Positions 50,090-58,844 are shown, numbered from the stretch's first letter. The stretch: DNA of 64,000 nucleotides from Melaminivora jejuensis (GCF_017811175.1 NZ_JACWIJ010000002.1:2666001-2730000); one strand, 5' to 3'. Notes: generated from the sequence alone by a model not told the origin. Translations and numbers: made by a program.

Positions 50090-51067
50090 TCACGGCTGGA
50101 CTGGCGGCGCGACGAAGCCCGGCTCGCCCGGGCCGGCGGCAGCGCGCCCCGGGCCGTAGAGCAGCGCCTGCGGGTTGTCGCTGATGCCCGAGGCAGTGCG
50201 CCCCAGGCGGCGTGCGGCGCGGGCGGTTTCGTCGGCGGCGTGGTTCAGGCGCGGCAGGGTGACGCGGCCAAAGCGGTCAGCCGCCTCGGCCAGCGACTTG
50301 GAGCTGCTGGCGATGGCATCGACCGGCCCGCCCTCGGCGCTCAGAGTGCGCACGGTGGCGCCGATGTCATCCGCCGTGCGCCCGGCACTCTCGCCGGCCT
50401 GGCGCAGCGCGGCCAGCGTCTGGCGCGCGTCCTGCGCCACCTGCGGCACGGCGGCCAGCGCCGGGTCGAGCCGGGTGTCCACCGTGCGCTCCAGCCGCCG
50501 GGCCAGTTGGCTGACGTTGCCGGCAGCGCTGCCCAATTGCTCCAGAGCGGTGGCAAAGCGCTGCTGGTTTTCGTCGCCCAGCACCTGGTTGAGGCGCTTG
50601 GCCACTTCCTGCACCTGGCCCAGGATGGCCGGGCCTTGCTCGGCCAGCTGGCTCAGCGGCGAGCTTTGCAGCGGCAGGCGCGGCAGGCCGCTGGCGCCGG
50701 GCGCGGGCTGGCTCAGGGGGTGGCGGGCATCGTCCAGCAGCACATGCGCCAGCCCGGTCACGCCCTGGTAGCCCAGGGTGGCGAAGGTGGTCGGGCTGAT
50801 GGGCGCGTCCATGTTCACGGCGATGCGGATCAGCACGTTGCCGCTGACCTGCGGATCGAACCCGATGTGCGTGACCTTGCCCACGGCCACGCCCTTGTAG
50901 CGCACCGCCGCCTGCGGCTGCAGGCCGCTCACGCTGTCCTTGCTGGACAGCTCGTAGAGCTGGTAGGCCGTCTGGTCGCGCGTCAGCCACAGGGCCAGGC
51001 CGGCCAGCAGGGCGGCGACGAGGAGGACAAAGGCCCCGGCAGCCAGGGCGTGGGATCGGTTTTCCAT
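50090..51067 (-). CDS. MlaD-family MCE protein
   Basis: A 325-residue MCE-domain protein. One N-terminal membrane helix (about residues 9-28) is followed by the single MCE domain: YELSSKDSVSGLQPQAAVRY and KGVAVGKVTHIGFDPQVSGN. The remaining half is a long helical region (QEVAKRLNQVLGDENQQRF, then Ala/Arg-rich) ending in a Pro/Gly stretch. It binds lipids between the inner and outer membranes with the adjacent ATPase and permease. Its start overlaps the ATPase stop by one base (ATGA arrangement), so translation is coupled. Longer than E. coli MlaD because of the helical tail. Confidence 0.93.
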   Translation of the reverse strand: MENRSHALAAGAFVLLVAALLAGLALWLTRDQTAYQLYELSSKDSVSGLQPQAAVRYKGVAVGKVTHIGFDPQVSGNVLIRIAVNMDAPISPTTFATLGYQGVTGLAHVLLDDARHPLSQPAPGASGLPRLPLQSSPLSQLAEQGPAILGQVQEVAKRLNQVLGDENQQRFATALEQLGSAAGNVSQLARRLERTVDTRLDPALAAVPQVAQDARQTLAALRQAGESAGRTADDIGATVRTLSAEGGPVDAIASSSKSLAEAADRFGRVTLPRLNHAADETARAARRLGRTASGISDNPQALLYGPGRAAAGPGEPGFVAPPVQP

Positions 51068-51888
51068 CAGCTGGTCTCGCTCGCCCGGGCGCGCCGACCG
51101 CGCTCGCCCAGGAAAAAATGGTCGATGAAGGGGTGCTTGAAGCGCGTGACCTCGTCGGGCGTGCCCAGGGCGATCACGCGCCGCTCGGCCAGCACGGCCA
51201 CGCGCGTGGACAGGGCGTACAGGGTATCCAGGTCGTGCGTGACCATGATGACCGTGAGGCCCAGCGCGGCGTGCAGCTCCAGCAGCAACTGGCAGAACTC
51301 GTCGGAGCTGTTCGGATCCAGCCCAGCGGTCGGCTCGTCGAGCAGCAGCAGCGGCGGATCCATGATCAGCGCCCGCGCCAGCGCCACGCGCTTGATCATG
51401 CCGCCCGACAGGTCAGCCGGCATCCGCGTGGCGTGCTCGGCCTTGAGGCCGACCAGGCGCAGCTTGACCAGCGCGGCATCGGTGATGACCCCCTCCGGCA
51501 GCGTGCCCAGCTCGCGCAGGGCGAAGGCGATGTTGTCCAGCACGCTGAAGGCGGAAAACAGCGCGCCGTGCTGGAACAACATGCCGACGCGGCTGCTGGC
51601 ACCCTCGCCGCCAAGCTTGGTGGCCGGGCGGCCCAGCACGCTGACGCTGCCGCGCGTGGGCACCGTCAGCCCGAGGATGTGGCGCAGCAGCACCGTCTTG
51701 CCGGTGCCTGAGCCGCCGACCAGCGACAGGATCTCGCCCCGGCGCACCGTCAGATCCAGCTTGTCGTGGACGGTGAAGGCGTCGCGGCCCTTGCCGAACA
51801 CCGTGGCCAGGCCGCGAATCTCGACGGCGGGCGCGGCACCCGGTGGCGCAGCAGCTGCCGGGGCGGTGGAGTCGCTGGCTTTTCCCAT
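51067..51888 (-). CDS. ABC transporter ATPase, MlaF type
   Basis: A 273-residue ATP-binding subunit. Walker A is GGSGTGKT, the Q-loop is GMLFQHGALF, the signature is DLSGGMIKRVALARAL, Walker B is LLLLDEPTAGLDP and the H-loop is MVTHDL. The SGGM signature variant is typical of MlaF. ATG 51888 (MGKASD) is chosen. A short Ala/Pro-rich lead of about 17 residues precedes the domain. It starts just after the permease stop and drives lipid transport across the inner membrane with the permease. Confidence 0.96.
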   Translation of the reverse strand: MGKASDSTAPAAAAPPGAAPAVEIRGLATVFGKGRDAFTVHDKLDLTVRRGEILSLVGGSGTGKTVLLRHILGLTVPTRGSVSVLGRPATKLGGEGASSRVGMLFQHGALFSAFSVLDNIAFALRELGTLPEGVITDAALVKLRLVGLKAEHATRMPADLSGGMIKRVALARALIMDPPLLLLDEPTAGLDPNSSDEFCQLLLELHAALGLTVIMVTHDLDTLYALSTRVAVLAERRVIALGTPDEVTRFKHPFIDHFFLGERGRRARASETS

Positions 51889-51892
51889 ACCG

Positions 51893-53038
51893 TCAGAAGC
51901 CCACGTTCTTGAACGCCACGGCAAACAGTGCGTCCACGATGATGACCATGGTGATGGCGCTGACCACCGAGGCCGTCGTGCCCTGGCCCAGGCTTTGCGT
52001 GTTGGGCTGCACACGCAGGCCCCAGTGGCAGCCGATCAGCGCGATGAACACGCCAAAGACCACCGATTTGCCCATGGCCAGCCACAGGTTGGACACCTGC
52101 ACCGCCGCCGGCAGGGACTGGGCGAAGTAGGCCGGCGAGATGTCCATGGTCAGGTCGGCGGCCAACATGCCCCCGCCCAGGGCGGCCAGCGTCGTCCACA
52201 GCGCGATCAGCGGCATGGCCAGGCCCAGCGCCAGCGCGCGCGGCATGACCAGGCGAAAGCCGTGCGGGATGCCCATGACGCGCATGGCGTCCAGCTCCTC
52301 GGTCACGCGCATCACGCCGATCTGCGCCGTGATGGCCGAGCCCGAGCGCCCGGCCACCAAAATGGCGCCCAGCATCGGCCCCAGCTCGCGGATCAGCGAG
52401 ATGCCCAGGATGTTGACGATGAAGGCCTCGGCGCCGAACTGGCGCAGCTGCAGGCTCATCAGATAGGCCAGCACCACGCCGATCAGAAAGCCCACCAGCG
52501 CGGTGATGGGCAGCGCCGCCGCGCCCATGCGGTACAGGTGGCCGGAGATGTCGCGCCACGGCCCGCGCAGGGGCGCGCGCAGCAGGCGCAGCACGTCCAG
52601 GTGCAGCTGGCCGATCAGCTCGACCAGGTGCTTGAGGTGATCCAGCGCATGGACGACCTGCCCGCCCAGCGCATACAGCGCCCCGCCCAGGGTGGTGCGC
52701 TGGCGCGGCGGGCGCTCGGTGGTGTATTGCGCCACGCGCTCGATCATGGCGCGCTGGGCATCGGCCAGTTCGATCTGCCCGGGCCAGCGCTGGCCCCAGT
52801 GATCCCACAGCAGCTGCGCGCCGATGTGATCCAGGCGTTGCACACCCGACAGATCCCAGGCCGGCGCAGCACTCTCCTGGCCGGCGCCAGCGCTCTCGCG
52901 CATCTGGCGCAGCAGCCGCCGCGCCGCCGCCCGGTCGGCCAGCGCGGCGGCCAGCCAGTCGCCACGCAACAGCACGCGCGCACCGGCAGCGCCGGCGGCT
53001 GGCTCACGGCTCAGGGTGGGTGGGGTCAGCTCAGGCAT
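51893..53038 (-). CDS. MlaE-family permease with N-terminal STAS-like domain
   Basis: A 381-residue protein. The C-terminal part is the MlaE permease: MGAAALPITALVGFLIGVVL, ILGISLIRELGPMLGAILVA, GRSGSAITAQIGVMRVTEEL, DAMRVMGIPHGFRLVMPRAL and four or five membrane helices. Residues about 13-105 resemble a STAS domain (LLRGDWLAAALADRAAARRL, WDLSGVQRLDHIGAQLLWDH), as in the separate MlaB protein; here it is fused. It is the first gene of the operon. ATG 53038 is chosen; upstream sequence is divergent to the GMC gene and holds repeat copy 14. Confidence 0.93.
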   Translation of the reverse strand: MPELTPPTLSREPAAGAAGARVLLRGDWLAAALADRAAARRLLRQMRESAGAGQESAAPAWDLSGVQRLDHIGAQLLWDHWGQRWPGQIELADAQRAMIERVAQYTTERPPRQRTTLGGALYALGGQVVHALDHLKHLVELIGQLHLDVLRLLRAPLRGPWRDISGHLYRMGAAALPITALVGFLIGVVLAYLMSLQLRQFGAEAFIVNILGISLIRELGPMLGAILVAGRSGSAITAQIGVMRVTEELDAMRVMGIPHGFRLVMPRALALGLAMPLIALWTTLAALGGGMLAADLTMDISPAYFAQSLPAAVQVSNLWLAMGKSVVFGVFIALIGCHWGLRVQPNTQSLGQGTTASVVSAITMVIIVDALFAVAFKNVGF

Positions 53039-53104
53039 GGGGGGGCAGTTTTGCACAATCGCCTGCGGCACTGCCAGAATGTATTGAAAAAACATCCAAA
53101 AAGC

Positions 53105-53140
53105 CTGGAAACCCTTGCTGGACAAGCGAATGCAGCTATA
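53105..53140 (+). repeat. Dispersed repeat, copy 14
   Basis: TGGAAACCCTTGCTGGACAA, then GCGAATGCAGCTATA, slightly diverged. It lies between the divergent mlaE-like and GMC genes. Confidence 0.85.
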
Positions 53141-53235
53141 CAAAAAGAAGCACGCAGGATTTTCCCTCTCGACAGCCGAGCCTGCCTTCGGACAATGGCG
53201 CGCCAGCCTGTCAGCCAGGCGCCACTGCAAAAGCC

Positions 53236-54915
53236 ATGAGCACCGACACCACTTTCGACACCATCATCATCGGCGCCGGCACCGCCGGCAGCCTGCTGGC
53301 CAACCGCCTGAGCGCGGACAAGTCGTGCCGCGTGCTGCTGCTCGAAGCCGGCCGCAAGGACGACTATCACTGGATCCATGTGCCGGTGGGCTATCTGTAC
53401 TGCATCGGCAACCCGCGCACCGACTGGCTGTACCAGACCGAGCCTGACGCCGGCCTGAACGGCCGCACCCTGCGCTACCCGCGCGGCAAGACACTGGGCG
53501 GCTGCAGCAGCATCAACGGCATGATCTACATGCGCGGCCAGGCGCGCGACTATGAGCACTGGGCCGAACTGACGGGCGAGGACGCCTGGCGCTGGAGCAA
53601 CGTGCTGCAGGCGTTTCGCCGCCACGAGGATCACTGGCGGCTCGATGCGCCCGGCCAGGCCGACGAGGCCTTTGCCCGCCTGCACGGCAACAAGCGCACC
53701 GGCAGCAGCGGCGAGTGGCGCGTGGAGCGCCAGCGCCTGCGCTGGGACATCCTGGACGCTTTTGCCCAGGCGGCGCAGCAGGCCGGCATCCCGGCCACGC
53801 AGGATTTCAACAGCGGCGACAACGAGGGCGTGGGCTACTTCGAGGTCAACCAGAAGGCCGGCTGGCGCTGGAACACCGCCAAGGCTTTCTTGCGCCCGAC
53901 CTGCTATGGCCGGCCCAACTTCGAGCTGTGGACTAACGCCCAGGCCACGCGGCTGCTGCTGGAGCGCCAGGAGGACGGCAGCCAGCGCTGCACCGGCGTG
54001 CAGGTCTGGACGGGCCGCGAGATGGTCACGGCGCACGCTACGCGCGAGGTCATCCTGAGCGCCGGCGCCGTGAACTCGCCGCAGCTGCTGCAGCTGTCGG
54101 GCATAGGCCCGGGCGAGTTGCTGCGGCAGCGCGGCATCGAGGTGCGGCACGAGCTGCCCGGCGTCGGCGCCAATTTGCAGGATCACCTGCAGATCCGCGC
54201 CGTGTACAAGGTGCAGGGCGTGCCGACGCTCAACCAGCTGGCCAGCACGCTGCTGGGCAAGGCGCGCATCGGGCTGGAATACGCCGTGAGGCGCAGCGGG
54301 CCCATGAGCATGGCGCCCTCGCAGCTGGGCGCCTTCACGCGCAGCAGCGAGCGCTACGAGCACGCCAACATCCAGTTCCACGTCCAGCCGCTGTCGCTCG
54401 AAGCCTTCGGCGATCCGCTGCACAGCTTCCCGGCCTTCACCGCCAGCGTGTGCAACCTGCAGCCGACCAGCCGGGGCAGCGTCACCATCAAGAGTCCGCG
54501 CTTCGAGGACGCCCCGGCGATTGCGCCCAACTACCTGTCCACGCAGGAGGATCGGCAAGTCGCCGCCGACAGCCTGCGCGTAGTGCGCCGCATCGCCGGC
54601 CAGCCGGCGCTGGCACCCTACGCGCCCGAGGAATACAAGCCTGGCCCGCAGTACCACAGCGACGAAGACCTGGCGCGCCTGGCCGGCGACATCGCCACCA
54701 CCATCTTCCACCCCGTGGGCACGACGCGCATGGGTCGCCAGGATGATCCGATGGCGGTGCTGGACGCGCAGCTGCGCGTGCGCGGCGTGGCCGGCCTGCG
54801 CGTGGTGGACGCCGGCGCCATGCCGACCATCACCAGCGGCAACACCAACAGCCCGACGCTGATGATGGCCGAGATGGCGGCGCAGTGGATCCGCCGGGGC
54901 AGCGCTGGCGCCTGA
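53236..54915 (+). CDS. GMC family FAD-dependent oxidoreductase
   Basis: A 559-residue flavoprotein of the choline/alcohol dehydrogenase group. FAD binding: IIIGAGTAGSLLANRLS near the start and RYPRGKTLGGCSSINGMIYM (GMC signature). The second signature is SAGAVNSPQLLQLSGIGPGE. The C-terminal active-site region has IFHPVGTTRMG and DAGAMPTITSGNTNSPT. The alcohol substrate is not clear; close family members oxidise choline or other alcohols. ATG 53236 gives the standard N-terminus. No partner gene is on the same strand nearby. Confidence 0.95.
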   Translation: MSTDTTFDTIIIGAGTAGSLLANRLSADKSCRVLLLEAGRKDDYHWIHVPVGYLYCIGNPRTDWLYQTEPDAGLNGRTLRYPRGKTLGGCSSINGMIYMRGQARDYEHWAELTGEDAWRWSNVLQAFRRHEDHWRLDAPGQADEAFARLHGNKRTGSSGEWRVERQRLRWDILDAFAQAAQQAGIPATQDFNSGDNEGVGYFEVNQKAGWRWNTAKAFLRPTCYGRPNFELWTNAQATRLLLERQEDGSQRCTGVQVWTGREMVTAHATREVILSAGAVNSPQLLQLSGIGPGELLRQRGIEVRHELPGVGANLQDHLQIRAVYKVQGVPTLNQLASTLLGKARIGLEYAVRRSGPMSMAPSQLGAFTRSSERYEHANIQFHVQPLSLEAFGDPLHSFPAFTASVCNLQPTSRGSVTIKSPRFEDAPAIAPNYLSTQEDRQVAADSLRVVRRIAGQPALAPYAPEEYKPGPQYHSDEDLARLAGDIATTIFHPVGTTRMGRQDDPMAVLDAQLRVRGVAGLRVVDAGAMPTITSGNTNSPTLMMAEMAAQWIRRGSAGA

Positions 54916-55085
54916 GCGGGCCGAAGGCCGGCCTGAACAAAATTTCAAGGCCATCCGGGGGAAATCCCCGATGCCGGCGCCAGCTCGCTTGGCTACATTG
55001 CCCCCACTCGACGCGCGCCCCCGGCACGCCACACGAGGGGCCGAGGAGACAGCTCGCCGCGATACAAGAACACCAATATCCAGAC

Positions 55086-55110
55086 AGGCGCCCGCAAGAG
55101 GCGCCTTTTT
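55086..55110 (+). terminator. Terminator, first of two
   Basis: AGGCGCC/GGCGCCT stem (55086-55092, 55100-55106), 7-base loop and five T. Confidence 0.8.
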
Positions 55111-55116
55111 CCTGCC

Positions 55117-55145
55117 AGCACCTGCCCGCCAGGTGCTTTTTTTTT
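55117..55145 (+). terminator. Terminator, second of two
   Basis: AGCACCTG/CAGGTGCT stem (55117-55124, 55130-55137), 5-base loop and a run of nine T. Confidence 0.92.
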
Positions 55146-55179
55146 GCCCGCTTTCCTTGCATTTTTTGATGAAAACGAG

Positions 55180-55217
55180 CTGAAACCCTTGCCAGTCAAG
55201 CGCCTCCAGCTATCAAA
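55180..55217 (+). repeat. Dispersed repeat, copy 15
   Basis: CTGAAACCCTTGCCAGTCAA, then GCGCCTCCAGCTATCAA. It ends about 33 bases before the TauE/SafE start. Confidence 0.9.
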
Positions 55218-55249
55218 AAAGAACCACCAACACTGCCACAATCGCGCCC

Positions 55250-56008
55250 ATGGAATGGCTCATCGTCTCGCTGGCCTCGCTGCTGGCCGGTTTCGTGGAC
55301 GCAATCGTGGGCGGCGGCGGGCTGATCCTGCTGCCCGCCCTGTTTGCCACCTTCCCCGCCACTGCGCCGGCCACGCTGATGGGCACCAACAAGAGCGCAG
55401 CCATCTGGGGCACGGGCATCGCCACCTGGCAGTACAGCCGGCGCGTGACCCTGCGCTGGCCGGCCATGCTGCCGGCCACGGCGGCGGGCTTTGCCGGCGC
55501 CTTCGCGGGCGCCTGGGTGGTCACGCTGATCTCGGCGGATTTCCTGCGCAAGCTGCTGCCGCTGGTGCTGGTGGCGCTGCTGGCCTACACCCTGGCCAGG
55601 AAAGACCTGGGCCGCACCCACGCGCCGCGCCTGGCCGCGCGCCAGGAGGCCTGGGCGGCCAGCGCCATCGGCCTGGCCATCGGCTTCTACGACGGCTTCT
55701 TTGGCCCCGGCACGGGCAGCTTCTTCGTCTTTCTGTTCGTGCGCGTGCTGGGCTACGACTTCCTGCACGCCTCGGCCAGCGCCAAGCTGCTGAACCTGGC
55801 GACCAACGTCGCCGCGCTGATCCTGTTTGCCGCCAAGGGCCATGTGTGGTGGCATTTCGCGCTGCCGCTGGCGCTGGCCAACGTGGTCGGCAGCCTGCTG
55901 GGCGCGCACCTGGCGCTCAAGCACGGCGCGGGCTTCGTGCGCGGCATCTTCATCGTCGTGGTCGGCGCGCTGATCGTGAAGACCGGCTGGGATGCTTTCC
56001 TGCGCTAA
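55250..56008 (+). CDS. TauE/SafE family membrane permease
   Basis: A 252-residue membrane protein with about eight helices. The repeated family motif is visible as GFVDAIVGGGGLILLPALFA and in the second half as IGFYDGFFGPGTGSFFVFLF. MGTNKSAAIWGTGIATWQYS is also typical. The family exports sulfite or other sulfonate-derived anions; the substrate here is unknown. CACAAT at 55236-55241 upstream of ATG 55250 may be its -10, leaving a very short leader. Arginase follows 66 bases after the stop. Confidence 0.92.
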   Translation: MEWLIVSLASLLAGFVDAIVGGGGLILLPALFATFPATAPATLMGTNKSAAIWGTGIATWQYSRRVTLRWPAMLPATAAGFAGAFAGAWVVTLISADFLRKLLPLVLVALLAYTLARKDLGRTHAPRLAARQEAWAASAIGLAIGFYDGFFGPGTGSFFVFLFVRVLGYDFLHASASAKLLNLATNVAALILFAAKGHVWWHFALPLALANVVGSLLGAHLALKHGAGFVRGIFIVVVGALIVKTGWDAFLR

Positions 56009-56074
56009 GCCTTGCCTTGCCCACCCTTGCCCCCAGTTGCCTGCTCTTGAACCTTGCGACGAGGAGTCCGCCCC

Positions 56075-56986
56075 ATGAGCACCGTGACCCTGATCGGCGC
56101 GCCCACCGATGTCGGCGCCAGCGTGCTGGGCGCCAGCATGGGGCCGGATGCGCTGCGCATCGCCGGCCTCGCCCGCGCCCTGCGCGCCCTGGGCCTGGCG
56201 GTACACGATGCCGGCAACCTGCACGGCCCGGGCAACCCGCAGGCGCTGGCGCAGGACGGCTTTCGGCATCTCGATGAAGTCGTGCAGTGGAACCGCGCCG
56301 TCCACGACGCCACTGCCGCCGCCCTGGCGCGCGGCGAGCTGCCGCTGCTGATGGGCGGCGACCACTGCCTGGCGATCGGCTCCATCAGCGCCGTGGCCGC
56401 GCACTGCCACGTCCGGGGACGGCGCCTGAAGGTGCTGTGGTTCGACGCCCACGCCGACGCCAACACGCCCGAGACCTCGCCCTCGGGCAACCTGCACGGG
56501 ATGCCGGTGGCCTGCCTGCTCGGGCAGGGGCCGCGCGCGCTGGCGCAACTGGCCGGGGGCACGGCGCTGGCCGCCGGCCAGATCGCCCTGATCGGCGTGC
56601 GCAGCGTGGACGCGGTCGAGAAACGCTTCGTCGCCGAGCACGGCATCGAAGTCCACGACATGCGCACCATCGACGAGCTGGGGATGCGCGCGGTGATGCA
56701 GGCGGCGCTGGCCGATGTCGATGAGCACACCCACCTGCACGTCAGCTTCGACATGGACGCCATGGATCCGGCCGTGGCTCCCGGCGTGGGCACCGACGTG
56801 CGCGGCGGCCTGACCTACCGCGAGACGCAGCTGTGCATGGAGATGCTGGCCGACAGCGGGCGGCTGGCCTCGTGCGATCTGGTCGAGCTCAACCCGGCGC
56901 TGGACATCCGCAACCAGACCGCCGAGCTGGCCGTCGATCTGCTGGAGAGCCTGTTTGGCAAATCCACGCTGATGCGCCTGCGCTGA
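56075..56986 (+). CDS. rocF: Arginase
   Basis: A 303-residue ureohydrolase. The di-manganese ligands are in LMGGDHCLAIGS, WFDAHADANTPETSPSGNLH and VSFDMDAMDPAVAPGVGT, which are the arginase-type spacings. It splits arginine into ornithine and urea. ATG 56075 has GAGGAG upstream (MSTVTLIGAPTDVGASVLGA start). It precedes an amino-acid ABC transporter on the same strand, which may import its substrate or a related amino acid; that link is inference. Length is normal. Confidence 0.94.
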   Translation: MSTVTLIGAPTDVGASVLGASMGPDALRIAGLARALRALGLAVHDAGNLHGPGNPQALAQDGFRHLDEVVQWNRAVHDATAAALARGELPLLMGGDHCLAIGSISAVAAHCHVRGRRLKVLWFDAHADANTPETSPSGNLHGMPVACLLGQGPRALAQLAGGTALAAGQIALIGVRSVDAVEKRFVAEHGIEVHDMRTIDELGMRAVMQAALADVDEHTHLHVSFDMDAMDPAVAPGVGTDVRGGLTYRETQLCMEMLADSGRLASCDLVELNPALDIRNQTAELAVDLLESLFGKSTLMRLR

Positions 56987-57048
56987 CCGCCCCGGCCCGA
57001 GGCGGCAGATCGGCACAAAACTGCGGGATTTCACCGGGTTTGCGCCCA

Positions 57049-57078
57049 TGCACAGGGATAAAAGCGCGTCCCTATAAT
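57049..57078 (+). promoter_or_regulatory. Promoter of amino-acid ABC transporter operon
   Basis: TGCACA (57049-57054), 18-base spacer and a perfect TATAAT (57073-57078). AGGGA and TCCCT (57054-57058, 57069-57073) form a small inverted repeat just before the -10. Confidence 0.7.
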
Positions 57079-57121
57079 GCGCCACCCCCACGAGGCCAGC
57101 CTTTTTCCCCGACCGGTTGTT

Positions 57122-57176
57122 GCAGGCCTGGGCCTTTTGCAGTGTCCGGCCTGCCACCCGCAAGGCCGGTTTTTTT
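57122..57176 (+). promoter_or_regulatory. Attenuator: competing antiterminator and terminator
   Basis: Terminator stem CCGGCCT/AGGCCGG (57146-57152, 57163-57169) followed by seven T, between the promoter and the first gene. GCAGGCC (57122-57128) can instead pair with GGCCTGC (57148-57154), which would break the terminator. No leader peptide start is found after the predicted transcription start. Confidence 0.65.
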
Positions 57177-57206
57177 GTCCCTGACACCCCTGCAGGATCA
57201 ACACCC

Positions 57207-57970
57207 ATGAAGATGCTCCAGACCCTGGCCGCCGCTGCCCTGGCACTGTGCGCCGCCGCCACCGTCCACGCCCGCCCCTGGCCGACATCCAGAAAAGCGG
57301 CACCATCGTCCTCGGCTCCGAAGGCCAGTACGCGCCCTTCAACTTCTTCAAGGGCAAGGAGCTGACGGGCTACGAGATCGAGGTTGCCGAGGCCGTGGCC
57401 AAGAAAATGGGCCTCAAGTACGAGTGGAAGACGGTGGGCTTTGACGCCCTGCTCACGGGCCTGCAGCAAGACCGCTGGGATCTGGTCATTGCCTCGCACG
57501 GCATCACCGAGGAGCGCGCCAAGGCTGCCACCTTCACCGACCCGCACTACTGCTCGGGCGGCCAGATCGTCTCCATGAAGCCCGAGATCGCCAAGGCTGC
57601 CGACCTGGCCGGCAAGGTGGTGGCGGTGCAGACCGGCACCTCCTACCTGCAGCACGTCAAGGAAGTGCCCGGCGTCAAGGACGTGAAGAACTTCCCCACC
57701 GACGAGGCCGCACGCAGCGCCCTGGCCTCCAAGCGCGTCGATGCCTGGGTGACCGACCGCTTCGTAGCCAAGGAAATGCTGGCCAAGGCGCCCAAGGCCG
57801 GTTTCAAGACCGGCGACATGCTGTTCATCGAGAAGGTCGCCGCCGCCGTGGCCAAGGGCAACCAGCCGCTGGCCGACGCCTGGAACAAGGCCTTCCAGGA
57901 GCTGGTCGCCGACGGCACCATCGGCAAGATCTCGCAGAAATACTTCCAGGAAGACGTGACCTGCAAGTGA
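57207..57970 (+). pseudogene. Amino-acid ABC transporter binding protein, frameshifted as sequenced
   Basis: ATG 57207 (after CAGGATC) opens a signal peptide (MKMLQTLAAAALALCAAATV, cleavage near HA). The frame is lost at Arg-Pro; the mature domain (DIQKSGTIVLGSEGQYAPFN, then GYEIEVAEAVAKKMGLKYEW) is in the next frame and open to 57970. One extra C in the C4 run at 57275-57278 restores a single protein of about 254 residues of the SBP family 3 (polar amino acids). LVIASHGITEERAKAATFTD is the ligand-gate region. It is followed by permease and ATPase genes, so it is likely functional in the organism and the break a sequencing error or a mutation in a homopolymer. Confidence 0.85.
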
Positions 57971-58009
57971 GCGCCCTGCAGCCCGCATCGGCCTGATCCC
58001 TCGTTTCCT

Positions 58010-58054
58010 GCCTGCGCTGGGCCGCATCGCCCGGCGCAGGCGTTTTGCTTTTGT
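58010..58054 (+). terminator. Intra-operon hairpin after binding-protein gene
   Basis: 13-bp stem GCCTGCGCTGGGC (58010-58022) with GCCCGGCGCAGGC (58029-58041), one wobble pair, then GTTTTGCTTTTG. Probably a partial terminator that lets the binding protein be made in excess over the membrane parts. Confidence 0.65.
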
Positions 58055-58061
58055 CTGTCCC

Positions 58062-58844
58062 ATGCTTGTCGCTCTTTGGCCCTCGAACTGGAGCCGGCCC
58101 CAGCGCAGCAACGCCACGCTGGTGGCGGCGCTGGTGCTGATGGCGCTGGTTCTGTCGCTGCTTGGCTGGCTGCTGTCGTTCTTCCCCGAGCCCATAGGCT
58201 CCAACGCCGCGCTGTTTGCCGAAGGAGCGCTGACCACGCTGGAGCTCACGGTGGTCGCCGGCATCGCCGGGCTGATCCTGGGCACAGCGGCGGCGCTGGC
58301 GCGCACCTCGCGCCTGGCCTGGCTGCGCGGCATCGCCAGTTTCTACATCTGGGCCATTCGCGGCACGCCGCTGCTGGTGCAGATTTTGTTCGTCTATTTC
58401 GCCCTGCCGGTGCTGGTGCCGGGCCTGAACCTGCCCGACTTCGCCGCCGCCTGCGTAGCCTTGGGCCTGAACGTGGGCGCCTACAACGCCGAGGCCATCC
58501 GCGCCGGCCTCCTGGCCGTGCCGCGCGGCCAGACCGAGGCCGCGCGCGCCCTGGGCCTGCCGCGCTCGCGCGTGTTCCTGGACGTGGTGTTTCCGCAGGC
58601 CTTCAAGATCGCCCTGCCGCCGCTGGTGAGCAACTTCGTCGCGCTTTTGAAGGACTCCTCGCTGGCCTACGTCATCGGCGTGGTCGAGCTGACCAACGTC
58701 GGCAACCGCATCCAGTCGGCCACCTTCCAGCCGGTGGCGACACTGACCACGGTGGCCATCACCTACCTGATCCTGACCACGCTGGTCACCCAGGTCACGC
58801 ACGCCATCGAGCACCGCTTCGACGTGGAGGGCCGCGTCCAATGA
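58062..58844 (+). CDS. Amino-acid ABC transporter permease
   Basis: A 260-residue membrane subunit of the His/Glu/Gln/Arg family. Five or so helices are visible; [20 protein letters not shown] and the EAA loop [20 protein letters not shown] are typical, as is the [20 protein letters not shown] segment. Only one permease gene is present, so a homodimer is likely. The start ATG 58062 follows the hairpin at 58010-58054. Its stop overlaps the ATPase start by four bases (ATGA). Confidence 0.95.
   Translation: MLVALWPSNWSRPQRSNATLVAALVLMALVLSLLGWLLSFFPEPIGSNAALFAEGALTTLELTVVAGIAGLILGTAAALARTSRLAWLRGIASFYIWAIRGTPLLVQILFVYFALPVLVPGLNLPDFAAACVALGLNVGAYNAEAIRAGLLAVPRGQTEAARALGLPRSRVFLDVVFPQAFKIALPPLVSNFVALLKDSSLAYVIGVVELTNVGNRIQSATFQPVATLTTVAITYLILTTLVTQVTHAIEHRFDVEGRVQ

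Larger units (their letters stand above)
54916..55249. other. Intergenic region between GMC and TauE/SafE genes
   Basis: About 330 bases with a short hairpin (CGGGGGAAATCCCCG, 54956-54970), a possible -10 (TACATT, 54994-54999), two tandem terminators and repeat copy 15. I see no convincing protein gene; a small RNA is possible. Confidence 0.5.

Noticed and set aside
50078-53239. A 1053-codon plus-strand frame opposite the Mla-type operon
   Set aside because: Antisense to four overlapping, well-supported genes; not itself similar to any family I recognise.
57077-57187. Leader peptide of about 36 codons before the amino-acid binding protein
   Set aside because: Its ATG overlaps the -10 box and would lie upstream of the predicted transcription start.
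55196-58333. A 1045-codon minus-strand frame opposite TauE, arginase and the binding protein
   Set aside because: Antisense shadow; the plus-strand genes carry complete catalytic motifs.
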